Assembly (NCBI GenBank): GCA_964620605.1
Contig: CAZUHQ010000134.1
Location: forward strand, 1-9,988
Reading direction: 5' to 3'
Source: Thalassotalea_E sp964620605
GTDB taxonomy: Bacteria; Pseudomonadota; Gammaproteobacteria; Enterobacterales; Alteromonadaceae
DNA: 9,988 bases
Shown here: piece by piece, positions 1 through 6,797 of the stretch
How positions within the stretch are numbered: position 1 is the stretch's first letter
How the letters are laid out: each line of letters opens with the position of its first letter
Translations under genes and position numbers: made by a program
The notes under the pieces: model-generated
Seen by the model: the letters and a program-made list of their open reading frames with translations, nothing else
Told to the model about the DNA's origin: nothing
The model's database searches: none

Positions 1-1063
1 AAGCCGCAATTTCGACAATGATAGCGTTGCTTAACGTTCAAATACGCTGACACCAGCTCTTTGACCATAGCGAGATTATCGGTATCTTGTGCAGGCTGAT
101 GCATCTGCATCTTAATAAAATGCTTAAAACCTTGAATAGTTGGCCGACGTTTTAATGCCGATAACATAAATTCCTGCGCTTTGATATGGCCATGTTTTTG
201 CTCAATAAAAGACAAGTACTTGATCAAGGCACTGCTGCCACCGGTTTCATCATAGACCTTTTTAATAAATTGATAAAATTCATCATCCGCATCAAGTTGA
301 TGATAACAATGCGCCATTTTATCGATGACGTCCGGGAAAAATTCACTGTCCTGGCTATATATATCCCTATAACACTGACAAGCTTCATTGTATTGTTGAT
401 GATTTTCGTAAATTTTTGCCATCAGCCAGTTCGCACGACATGAGTTAGGATCGCATTTCAAGGCGCTTTCTAATAACTCCAGTACTTCAATAAACTGATC
501 TTTTTCCAGCGCTATAGTTGCCAATTCACAATAAAAATTTGCCAGGGTATGAAGCAGTTTTTTATCTTTTGATTTGATAATGGCTTTTTTGAGTTCGATG
601 CCATGGTGCCAGTCTTTAGTTGACTGATAAATTTGTAATAAATAGGTTAAAGAGCGCTGAGCAAATACCTTAGATTTTAATAATTTATGAAACATCGACT
701 CGGCTCTATCATAAAGCCCTGCGGTAAGAAAATCTTTGCCCAACTCAAATGCCGCCTGTTGTTTAGCACTGGAGGGTAAGTGTTTTTGCCTGACAAGATG
801 TTCATGTACTTTCAACGCGCGATCAAGCTCACCACGCTTACGAAACAGGTTTGCCATAGCAAAGTGTGCTTCAACAGTATCATCTTCCACCGTTAAGGTT
901 TCTAATAAATACTCAATCGCTTTATCTTGTTGATTAGAAAGGAGNNNNNNNNNNTAGATAAGTACTGCTTGGCACTATTGTAGCGTTGTTTTACGCTATT
1001 ACGCCCCATAAACCAGCCATAACCCATAGCTACAGGTAACAACAGAAATAAAAGTTCTAACAT
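1..1063 (-). CDS. lapB: LapB (YciM), TPR-containing LPS assembly/LpxC-regulating protein; 3' end outside window, interrupted by N gap
   Basis: LapB is an inner-membrane-anchored protein with cytoplasmic TPR repeats and a C-terminal rubredoxin-like metal site. In E. coli it works with FtsH to control LpxC turnover and so balances LPS synthesis. Here the product starts MLELLFLLLPVAMGYGWFMG, an N-terminal membrane anchor close to the E. coli one, and has 36 codons before the N run. After the gap the reading resumes at LLSNQQDKAI and stays open for 314 codons to the window edge. It includes TPR-like segments (AHFAMANLFRKRGELDRAL, GLYDRAESMF) and ends in YHCRNCGF, the first CxxC of the metal-binding module. 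The second CxxC and the stop codon lie beyond base 1. The two halves are in different frames across the 10 N, best explained by a wrong gap length rather than a mutation. lapB starts 20 nt after the lapA stop, with only a weak ribosome site, so translational coupling to lapA is likely. Identification is by recalled similarity. Confidence 0.93.
945..954. other. Assembly gap (10 N) inside lapB
   Basis: Ten undetermined bases sit between codon 36 of lapB and the LLSNQQ segment. With 10 bases the two flanking halves are out of frame; an in-frame join needs a length of 2 modulo 3. In E. coli LapB, as recalled, the LLSNQQ motif begins at residue 46. Ungapped alignment would therefore place 9 residues here, or about 26 missing bases. 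The run is most likely a placeholder of arbitrary size. Confidence 0.95.
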
Positions 1064-1083
1064 TCGCTCAAAAACCTGCGTTG

Positions 1084-1320
1084 CTAAACGCTATCGTTAA
1101 CAGTCTTTTTTTTCAGTGCTCGAACTAATTTCCATAAAATAGCAAACAGCAAGCCGAGGAAAAAACCAATAACAGTAAATAAACTGACCGCAGCCGCAAC
1201 AGATATTTCAGTTCGGGCAATAAGATAATTCAAGGTGATCAGCTGATTATTCTGACTACCAAAGATAAATGCCACTAGCAATAACATTAACATTAAAATA
1301 AGCGTTATATAAACTCGCAC
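1084..1320 (-). CDS. lapA: LapA (YciS), small DUF1049 inner-membrane protein
   Basis: LapA is a two-helix inner-membrane protein encoded with LapB; in E. coli the pair co-purifies with LPS transport and assembly components. The 78-residue product has hydrophobic segments at about residues 4-21 and 40-65. Between them lies the family signature GSQNNQLITLNYLIA (E. coli has GAQNDQQVTFNYLLA). A basic cytoplasmic end (KLVRALKKK) follows the second segment. The start is GTG, preceded by AAAGG at six bases, a good ribosome site; no ATG in this frame gives a complete first helix. It is shorter than E. coli LapA (about 102 residues) because the C-terminal charged helix is largely missing, while the stop codon and lapB spacing look normal. 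A terminator lies just upstream, so lapAB should have its own promoter or depend on readthrough from ihfB; I see no convincing promoter in the 32 bases between. Confidence 0.88.
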   Translation of the reverse strand: MRVYITLILMLMLLLVAFIFGSQNNQLITLNYLIARTEISVAAAVSLFTVIGFFLGLLFAILWKLVRALKKKTVNDSV

Positions 1321-1352
1321 ACTATACCTTTCTTAAGTCTTAATAGTTATCG

Positions 1353-1385
1353 AAAAAAAACGGCATGCCTATGCATGCCGTTTTT
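1353..1385 (-). terminator. Rho-independent terminator after ihfB
   Basis: Read on the minus strand, a 13-bp stem (1356-1368 with 1373-1385, core CGGCATGC/GCATGCCG) closes a 4-nt loop. It is followed by eight consecutive U (complement of 1353-1360). It begins 15 bases after the ihfB stop. The plus-strand T run is only five long, so it works mainly for the minus strand. It marks the end of the cmk-rpsA-ihfB transcription block and separates it from lapAB. Confidence 0.9.
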
Positions 1386-1400
1386 AGTATATGATGTTCT

Positions 1401-1688
1401 TTACGCCATTGAAAGATTAACTCTTTCTCGTAATTCTTTGCCAGGTTTAAAATGAGGAACATATTTACCGGCAAGCTCAACTGACTCACCGGTTTTCGGG
1501 TTCCGACCAACGCGTGGCGCACGATAATGCAGAGAAAAGCTACCAAAACCCCTAATTTCGATACGTTCGCCTTTAGATAAGGTTTGCGCCATCATTTCAA
1601 GAATTTCTTTAATAGCTTGTTCTACTTCCTTTGCCGATAAATGATTCAATTTATCTGCTAATCTTTCAATGAGTTCTGATTTGGTCAT
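1401..1688 (-). CDS. ihfB: Integration host factor beta subunit
   Basis: This is the beta subunit of the IHF heterodimer, a sequence-specific DNA-bending protein of the HU/IHF family used in recombination, replication and sigma-54 promoter architecture. The product is 95 residues, the usual family length, starting MTKSELIERLADK. The beta-arm region carries APRVGRNPKTGE, including the proline that intercalates into DNA at the tip of the arm. GERIEIRGFGSFSLHYR and GKYVPHFKPGKELRERVN are near-identical to E. coli IHF beta, which distinguishes it from HU and IHF alpha. A run of six G four bases before the ATG can serve as ribosome site through one G-U pair. It lies 84 bases after rpsA, the common gammaproteobacterial order, and is followed by a strong terminator. 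It may be transcribed both with rpsA and from a local promoter; the latter is not clearly visible. The IHF alpha gene is not in this window. Confidence 0.97.
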   Translation of the reverse strand: MTKSELIERLADKLNHLSAKEVEQAIKEILEMMAQTLSKGERIEIRGFGSFSLHYRAPRVGRNPKTGESVELAGKYVPHFKPGKELRERVNLSMA

Positions 1689-1735
1689 TCGACCCCCCAG
1701 TGTTCATTTAGCATCACGCCAATGGTTTACATTAA

Positions 1736-1760
1736 GAGAAGAATAATGGTTATTCTCCTC
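1736..1760 (-). other. Hairpin in the rpsA-ihfB spacer
   Basis: On the minus-strand RNA, 11 pairs form between 1750-1760 and 1736-1746 around a CCA loop. The one non-Watson-Crick position (1757/1739) is G-U in minus-strand RNA but would be A-C in plus-strand RNA, favouring function in the rpsA-ihfB transcript. It starts 12 bases after the rpsA stop. The downstream sequence CUUAAU lacks a real U tract, so it is at best a weak attenuator; it could instead be an mRNA stabiliser or processing site. Confidence 0.5.
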
Positions 1761-1772
1761 ACCTAGCTAAAA

Positions 1773-3434
1773 TTAACTTTTAGCGTTTTTAAACGCTGCT
1801 GCCATAGCACTTAAACCTGTATCTTCAGCTTGGTTTAAGTTATCCATTGCTTCACGCTCATCTGCTTGATCTTTCGCTTTGATAGACAAGCTAATAGTGC
1901 GGTTCTTACGATCAACGCCCATAAACTTAGCTTCTACATCATCACCTGCTGATAATTCAGTTGAAGCATCTTCGATACGATCACGAGAGATGTCAGAAAC
2001 ACGTAAGTAACCTTCAACACCGTCTGCTAATTCAATCTTAGCACCTTTAGCGTCTACTTCAACTACCTTACCTGTAACAATAGCACCTTTTTTGTTATCT
2101 GCAAGGTATTGATTAAATGGATCATCTTCAGTTTGTTTAACACCTAAAGAGATACGCTCACGCTCTGGATCCACTTGTAATACCACAGCTGAGATTTCAT
2201 CACCTTTCTTGTATTCACGAACAGCTTCTTCACCGCCAGCCCATGAAATGTCAGATAAGTGAACCAAACCGTCGATACCACCGTCAAGACCGATGAAGAT
2301 ACCAAAGTCAGTGATTGACTTGATCTTACCCGATACTTTGTCACCTTTGCTGAAGTTCTTAGCAAACTCTTCCCATGGATTCGGGATACATTGCTTAAGA
2401 CCAAGAGAAATACGACGACGTTCTTCATCGATTTCTAATACCATCACTTCAACAGTGTCACCTAAGTTAACCACTTTAGATGGGTGAATGTTTTTATTAG
2501 TCCAATCCATTTCTGAAACGTGAACTAAACCTTCAACGCCTTCTTGGATCTCAACGAAACAACCGTAATCCGTTAAGTTAGTTACGCGGCCAGAAAGTTT
2601 AGCACCTTCTGGGTAACGCTTAGCGATAGCTACCCATGGATCTTCGCCTAACTGCTTCATACCTAATGAAACGCGAGTGCGCTCACGGTCGAACTTCAAT
2701 ACTTTAACTTGGATCTCGTCACCAACGTTTACGATTTCACTTGGATGTTTAACACGCTTCCAAGCCATATCTGTGATGTGTAATAAACCGTCGATACCAC
2801 CAAGATCTACGAATGCACCGTAGTCAGTTAAGTTCTTAACGATACCTTTAACTTCGATACCTTCAGCTAATGATTCTAATAATGCATCGCGTTCTACGCT
2901 GCTTTCAGATTCGATCACAGCACGACGAGAAACAACTACGTTATTACGCTTCTGATCAAGCTTAATAACTTTGAATTCTAAATCTTTGCCTTCAAGGTGT
3001 GCTGTGTCACGTACTGGACGAACATCAACTAATGAACCCGGTAAGAAAGCACGAATATTGCTAACTTCAACCGTGAAACCACCTTTAACTTTACCGTTGA
3101 TAACACCGATAACAGTTTCTTTTTCTTCGTATGCTTTTTCAAGCACTTGCCATGCTTCATGACGTTTTGCTTTTTCACGAGAAAGTACTGTTTCACCGAA
3201 ACCATCATCAGTAGCATCTAATGCAACGTCGATTTCATCGCCAACGTTAATTTCTACTTCACCAGCAGAGTTTTTAAATTGGTCGATAGAGATAACAGAT
3301 TCAGATTTTAAGCCGGCGTCAACTAAAACGTTGTCTTTGTTAATAGCTACTACGGTTCCTTTGATGATTGAACCTGGGCGTGTTTCGATTTCTTTTAAAC
3401 TTTCTTCAAAAAGTTGTGCAAAATTTTCAGTCAT
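1773..3434 (-). CDS. rpsA: 30S ribosomal protein S1
   Basis: S1 is the large RNA-binding protein of the 30S subunit that captures and unfolds mRNA leaders. The product is 553 residues (E. coli 557), starting MTENFAQLFEESLKEIETRP. It contains six S1/OB-fold repeats at roughly residues 21-87, 105-171, 192-260, 277-347, 364-433 and 450-520. Repeats 3-6 each carry an RISLG-type strand (RVSLGMKQ, RISLGLKQ, RISLGVKQ, TISLSIKA). Repeats 1-2 are the degenerate, ribosome-binding pair, as in the family. The C-terminus is a short helix ending AMAAAFKNAKS. An in-frame ATG 16 codons upstream (3482) exists, but the added residues do not resemble S1, and the start at 3434 matches the family N-terminus exactly. 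No canonical Shine-Dalgarno precedes it; the folded leader described separately probably replaces it. The gene lies between cmk and ihfB, the conserved arrangement. Confidence 0.98.
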   Translation of the reverse strand: MTENFAQLFEESLKEIETRPGSIIKGTVVAINKDNVLVDAGLKSESVISIDQFKNSAGEVEINVGDEIDVALDATDDGFGETVLSREKAKRHEAWQVLEKAYEEKETVIGVINGKVKGGFTVEVSNIRAFLPGSLVDVRPVRDTAHLEGKDLEFKVIKLDQKRNNVVVSRRAVIESESSVERDALLESLAEGIEVKGIVKNLTDYGAFVDLGGIDGLLHITDMAWKRVKHPSEIVNVGDEIQVKVLKFDRERTRVSLGMKQLGEDPWVAIAKRYPEGAKLSGRVTNLTDYGCFVEIQEGVEGLVHVSEMDWTNKNIHPSKVVNLGDTVEVMVLEIDEERRRISLGLKQCIPNPWEEFAKNFSKGDKVSGKIKSITDFGIFIGLDGGIDGLVHLSDISWAGGEEAVREYKKGDEISAVVLQVDPERERISLGVKQTEDDPFNQYLADNKKGAIVTGKVVEVDAKGAKIELADGVEGYLRVSDISRDRIEDASTELSAGDDVEAKFMGVDRKNRTISLSIKAKDQADEREAMDNLNQAEDTGLSAMAAAFKNAKS

Positions 3435-3555
3435 AATGTTTATATGAACTCTTAAGTTATCCAATCCACTTACATGTGTCATGGGGTTGTTAATAATACC
3501 TAGAATATCCTTATTTTAGGTGAATTAATTACTTTTTACCTAAATCAAAAAGCAA
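3435..3555 (-). promoter_or_regulatory. Structured rpsA leader (translation initiation region, probable S1 autoregulatory site)
   Basis: The 121 bases between the cmk stop and the rpsA ATG have no GGAGG-like site at normal spacing. On the minus RNA I can fold a hairpin at 3521-3498: ACCTA/TAGGT, one A-C mismatch, then AATA/TATT, with apical loop AGGA. A second folds at 3472-3453: TAAGT/ACTTA with a 10-nt loop GGATTGGATA holding two GGA. In gammaproteobacteria the rpsA leader is known to lack a strong Shine-Dalgarno, to fold into successive hairpins with GGA-bearing loops, and to be autogenously repressed by S1. The features here match that description. A third element, TTTAGGT at 3544-3538, can pair with ACCTAAA at 3521-3515 and would exclude the first hairpin. 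Confidence 0.72.
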
Positions 3556-4239
3556 TTATTGCGTTAATTTTTCATTGGCAAACAATAAAATTTTGCTTAC
3601 CACTTCATCTATTGAAAGTTCAGTAGAATCAAGGTTTAACGCCCCTTCTGCCGGCACTAACGGAGCCACTTTTCGGTTCCGATCACGTTCATCACGCTGA
3701 CGTATGTCATCCAGAAGGCGCGTGATTTTAACATCAAAGCCCTTTTCTTTCAACTGATTAAATCTGCGCAGTGCCCGTTCTTCGGCGCTGGCGGTTAAAA
3801 ATACTTTTACTTGTGCATCGGTAAAGACAACAGTACCCATATCTCTGCCATCAGCAACAAGACCTGGGGCGACTCTAAAGGCACGCTGGCGACGTAACAA
3901 GGCTTCTCTAACCCGCGGAAAAGCCGCCACTTTTGATGCTATCGCACCAACTTCTTCGGTGCGAATATGATCAGTAACATCCTCACCTTCTAGTATCACT
4001 TTACTTTCCCCGTCAGCCGATATTTCAAACTGAACATCTAAATGCGCGGCAATCGGGATCAATGGTTCTTCTTCTTCAACTGATAAATGATGATATTGCG
4101 TCGCTACCGCCAATACGCGGTAAATCGCACCACTATCAAGCAAATGCCAGCCTAACTGCTCAGCAACCAGACGCGCAGCGGTTCCTTTACCTGCACCGCT
4201 TGGCCCATCTATGGTGATCACTGGAACCTTATCCTGCAT
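3556..4239 (-). CDS. cmk: Cytidylate kinase (CMP/dCMP kinase)
   Basis: Cmk phosphorylates CMP and dCMP to the diphosphates with ATP in the cytosol, recycling nucleotides from RNA turnover and lipid synthesis. The product is 227 residues, equal to the E. coli enzyme. The P-loop GPSGAGKG is at residues 12-19, the CMP-binding LLDSGAIYR at 33-41, GEDVTDHIRTEEV in the NMP-bind insert near 85-97, the GRDMGTVVF segment at 131-139, and an arginine-rich LID (RQRDERDRNR) at 180-189. The NMP-bind insertion is typical of the bacterial CMP kinase type. AGGAG lies 8 bases before the ATG, supporting this start. The gene begins 85 bases after aroA with a candidate promoter in the gap and is followed by rpsA after 121 bases. 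All key residues I recognise are present and nothing looks truncated. Confidence 0.97.
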   Translation of the reverse strand: MQDKVPVITIDGPSGAGKGTAARLVAEQLGWHLLDSGAIYRVLAVATQYHHLSVEEEEPLIPIAAHLDVQFEISADGESKVILEGEDVTDHIRTEEVGAIASKVAAFPRVREALLRRQRAFRVAPGLVADGRDMGTVVFTDAQVKVFLTASAEERALRRFNQLKEKGFDVKITRLLDDIRQRDERDRNRKVAPLVPAEGALNLDSTELSIDEVVSKILLFANEKLTQ

Positions 4240-4252
4240 ATATTTTTCTCCT

Positions 4253-4288
4253 AATGCCGAAAATCGGCGGCATTATACGGGAATTATA
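4253..4288 (-). promoter_or_regulatory. Candidate promoter -10 boxes and inverted repeat upstream of cmk
   Basis: Two exact TATAAT hexamers read on the minus strand at 4288-4283 and 4277-4272. The second is followed directly by the GC-rich discriminator GCCGCC, of the kind found at stringently controlled ribosomal promoters. An inverted repeat (AATGCCG at 4274-4268 with CGGCATT at 4259-4253) overlaps the end of this -10 and stops next to the cmk ribosome site AGGAG. No good -35 hexamer stands at 16-18 bases from either box, so activity is inferred from the -10 and discriminator alone. It would drive cmk-rpsA-ihfB independently of serC-aroA. Confidence 0.45.
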
Positions 4289-4324
4289 TTTCAAAATCGC
4301 GTAAAAAATTATCCTGTAACATTT

Positions 4325-5617
4325 TTAACCCGAAACCTGTGCTAACTTATCAAAGTAGTCAGGAAAAGTTTTTGCCGTACATTTTGGGTCATTTATCGTA
4401 ACCGGGGTATCACTTAATGCCACAAGAGAAAAACACATAGCGACCCTATGATCGTTATAGGTATCAATTTCTGCATGGTTCAATACTTGAGGTGGAGTAA
4501 TTGAAATATAGTCTTCACCTTCTTCAACTTCTGCACCAACCTTTCTTAACTCAGTTGCCATTGCTGTTAAACGATCTGTTTCTTTTACTCGCCAGTTATA
4601 AATATTACGAATAGTCGTAGTACCTTTGGCAAACAGCGCAGTCGTGGCTATGGTCATCGCCGCATCAGGAATATGGTTCATGTCCATATCGACCGCGGTT
4701 AATGGTTGTCCTTTTACGCTAATAGACTCGTCGTGCCAGATAACCTCAGCGCCCATTTTTTCCAGTACATTGGCAAAATGTTTATCGCCCTGAACACTTA
4801 AACGGCCAACACCATGAACCGTAACTTCGCCGCCCTTAATCGCACCGGCCGCTAAAAAATAAGATGCTGATGATGCGTCACCTTCAACCATATATCGTTC
4901 CAATGCTTGATAGGACTGACCGCCATTGACATAAAATGATTGATAATGGTTATTTTTAACCTCAATGCCAAAACGAGACATGATATCTAAAGTAATATCA
5001 ATATAGGGCTTAGAGACTAGCTCACCGTCAATTTGAATTTCCGTATCTGTTGCCAATAGTGGCGCTATCATCAAAATGGCAGTTAAAAACTGACTGGAAA
5101 TCGAACCATCAATTTTTACTGTGTTACCGGATAACGCTTTGCCATTAATTTTTACCGGCGGATAATCTTTATTCTCCAGATATTCGATATCGGCATCTAA
5201 TTGTTTTAACGCATCAACTAAATGACCGATAGGTCTTTCCTTCATTCGAGGCTCGCCAGTTAGTACAAATTCGCCGTCACTTGCCGCCAATGCGGCGCAT
5301 AAAGGGCGCATTGCAGTACCGGCATTGCCTAAATAGAGTTCCAGTGGTTTATCACTGCTTTTTGAATTGCTAAAAAATCCGCCATTACCGACAACACTAC
5401 ATTCGGTACCACAATCACTTAACTGATATTCAATGCCTAGCTTTGCTAAGGCATTAAGCATATGTTTGATATCATCACTAACCAATAAATTGGTAATTTT
5501 TGTCGTGCCTTTGGCCAGTGCAGCAATTAATAACGCGCGATTAGATAAGCTTTTAGAGCCAGGTAAAAACACTTCACCTTGTATTTTAGCGATAGGCTGT
5601 AAGGTTAACTGTTCCAT
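4325..5617 (-). CDS. aroA: 3-phosphoshikimate 1-carboxyvinyltransferase (EPSP synthase), class I
   Basis: AroA transfers the enolpyruvyl group of PEP to shikimate-3-phosphate, the sixth step of the shikimate route to chorismate and aromatic compounds. The product is 430 residues (E. coli 427). The substrate-binding PGSKSLSNR is at residues 19-27 with K22, S23 and R27; LGNAGTAMRPL is at 96-106; RMKERPIGHL and GSISSQFLTA follow; HIPDAAMT carries the catalytic aspartate; YNDHRVAMCFSL and DPKCTAKTFPDYF close the protein. The LGNAGTAMRPL loop is the class I (glyphosate-sensitive) form. I chose the ATG at 5617 because MEQLTLQPIAKI matches the family start. An upstream in-frame ATG at 5638 lies inside serC and adds seven unmatched residues. 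The serC TAG and this ATG are one base apart and AGGAG lies within the serC tail, so the two are translationally coupled. No terminator is visible downstream. Confidence 0.97.
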   Translation of the reverse strand: MEQLTLQPIAKIQGEVFLPGSKSLSNRALLIAALAKGTTKITNLLVSDDIKHMLNALAKLGIEYQLSDCGTECSVVGNGGFFSNSKSSDKPLELYLGNAGTAMRPLCAALAASDGEFVLTGEPRMKERPIGHLVDALKQLDADIEYLENKDYPPVKINGKALSGNTVKIDGSISSQFLTAILMIAPLLATDTEIQIDGELVSKPYIDITLDIMSRFGIEVKNNHYQSFYVNGGQSYQALERYMVEGDASSASYFLAAGAIKGGEVTVHGVGRLSVQGDKHFANVLEKMGAEVIWHDESISVKGQPLTAVDMDMNHIPDAAMTIATTALFAKGTTTIRNIYNWRVKETDRLTAMATELRKVGAEVEEGEDYISITPPQVLNHAEIDTYNDHRVAMCFSLVALSDTPVTINDPKCTAKTFPDYFDKLAQVSG

Positions 5618-5618
5618 G

Positions 5619-6704
5619 CTAGCTGTTCTCCTGTTCAAATTTCTTCATAAAATCAACCAGCTTTTCTACACCTTCAAGCGGCATCGCATTGTAAATACTG
5701 GCGCGCATACCACCTACCATGCGGTGGCCTTCTAATGCTAATAAGCCTTGTTCTTCGGCTTGTGCTAAAAGCCTTGAATTTAAGGACTCATTGGTCAGCC
5801 AAAACGGTATATTCATCCGCGAGCGGTTAGCTGCGTCTATGTTGTTATTATAAAAGACACTGCTGTCGATAAATTGATACAAGAGCGCGGCTTTTTCTTG
5901 GTTAACCGTCTCAATTTTACTGACACCACCCAATGTTTTTAGCCAGTCAAAGACCAAACCAGCCAAATACCAGGCATAGGTTGGCGGCGTATTGTACATA
6001 GAGCCATGTTCGGCGCTAGTGGTATAATTCATAATACAGGGCGTTTGTTGACTCGCCTTGCCTAATAAATCTTCGCGAACAATGACTATGGTTAACCCCG
6101 AAGGGCCGATATTTTTTTGGGCGCCTGCATAGATCACACCGAACTTAGCCACATCAATTTGATGAGATAAAATTGTCGATGACATGTCTGCAACAATAGG
6201 AATATCACCAAAAGATGGCACATCGAAAATCTCGATACCATCGACGGTTTCATTAGGGCAATAATGGACATAAGCCGCATCGGGTGACACGCGCCATTGG
6301 GAAAAAGGTTTTACTTGTTTAATACCGTCAACTTCTTCAACGACATTTTGCGTGCGAATATCACCAAAATTTTTCGCCTCTTTTGCGGCAATATTCGACC
6401 ATGAGCCCGTCACTATATATTCAGCATGCCCACCACTTGGCAATAAATTTAGCGGTATTGCCGAAAATTGACCTCGACCACCACCGTGACAAAACAGCAC
6501 TTTGTAATTATCCGGTATCGCCATGAGCGCTCGAATATCTGCTTCCGCCTGCTCAGCAACCGCCATAAACTCTTTGCTTCGATGGCTAAGTTCCATCACG
6601 GAGCAACCGGTATTATTCCAGTTTAAAAATTCAGCTTGGGCTTTTTCCATTACCGCTTTAGGTAACATCGCAGGACCGGCACAGAAATTATATACAGCAG
6701 ACAT
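5619..6704 (-). CDS. serC: Phosphoserine aminotransferase (also pyridoxal phosphate biosynthesis)
   Basis: SerC is a PLP-dependent class V aminotransferase. It converts 3-phosphohydroxypyruvate and glutamate to phosphoserine in serine synthesis, and the equivalent hydroxythreonine phosphate step in PLP synthesis. The product is 361 residues (E. coli 362). NFCAGPAMLP is at residues 6-15, FCHGGGRGQF at 71-80 contributes to cofactor phosphate binding, HYCPNETVDG is at 147-156, VADMSSTILS at 171-180 carries the aspartate for the pyridine nitrogen, and YAGAQKNIGPSG holds the Schiff-base lysine K197. GHRMVGGMRASIYNAMPLEGV closes the fold. AGGTGA stands nine bases before the ATG. It leads a serC-aroA pair as in E. 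coli. The ~356-bp upstream region contains repeats and an AT-rich stretch, but only weak promoter matches (TTTACT then TATTTT at 18 bases, about 6759-6730). All catalytic elements are present. Confidence 0.97.
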   Translation of the reverse strand: MSAVYNFCAGPAMLPKAVMEKAQAEFLNWNNTGCSVMELSHRSKEFMAVAEQAEADIRALMAIPDNYKVLFCHGGGRGQFSAIPLNLLPSGGHAEYIVTGSWSNIAAKEAKNFGDIRTQNVVEEVDGIKQVKPFSQWRVSPDAAYVHYCPNETVDGIEIFDVPSFGDIPIVADMSSTILSHQIDVAKFGVIYAGAQKNIGPSGLTIVIVREDLLGKASQQTPCIMNYTTSAEHGSMYNTPPTYAWYLAGLVFDWLKTLGGVSKIETVNQEKAALLYQFIDSSVFYNNNIDAANRSRMNIPFWLTNESLNSRLLAQAEEQGLLALEGHRMVGGMRASIYNAMPLEGVEKLVDFMKKFEQENS

Positions 6705-6797
6705 TGAAACTTATCACCTTCTAAAAAATTCAAAATATTGTTGTTTGATAGATGCAGTAAACACCATAAAAATCTTTATATTCGCACCGACATTTTT

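Noticed and set aside
186..933. Plus-strand frames opposite lapB (for example 186-443 and 736-933)
   Set aside because: They are antisense to a confidently read LapB frame and show no family resemblance.
945..954. lapB as a frameshifted pseudogene
   Set aside because: The only frame change coincides with the N run, and both flanks encode well-conserved LapB sequence.
3435..3482. Longer rpsA starting at the upstream ATG (3482)
   Set aside because: The extra 16 residues have no counterpart in S1 and would overlap the structured leader; the start at 3434 matches the family N-terminus.
5618..5638. Longer aroA starting at ATG 5638 inside serC
   Set aside because: The added seven residues do not match EPSP synthases, whereas the ATG at 5617 fits the family start and has AGGAG 10 bases upstream.
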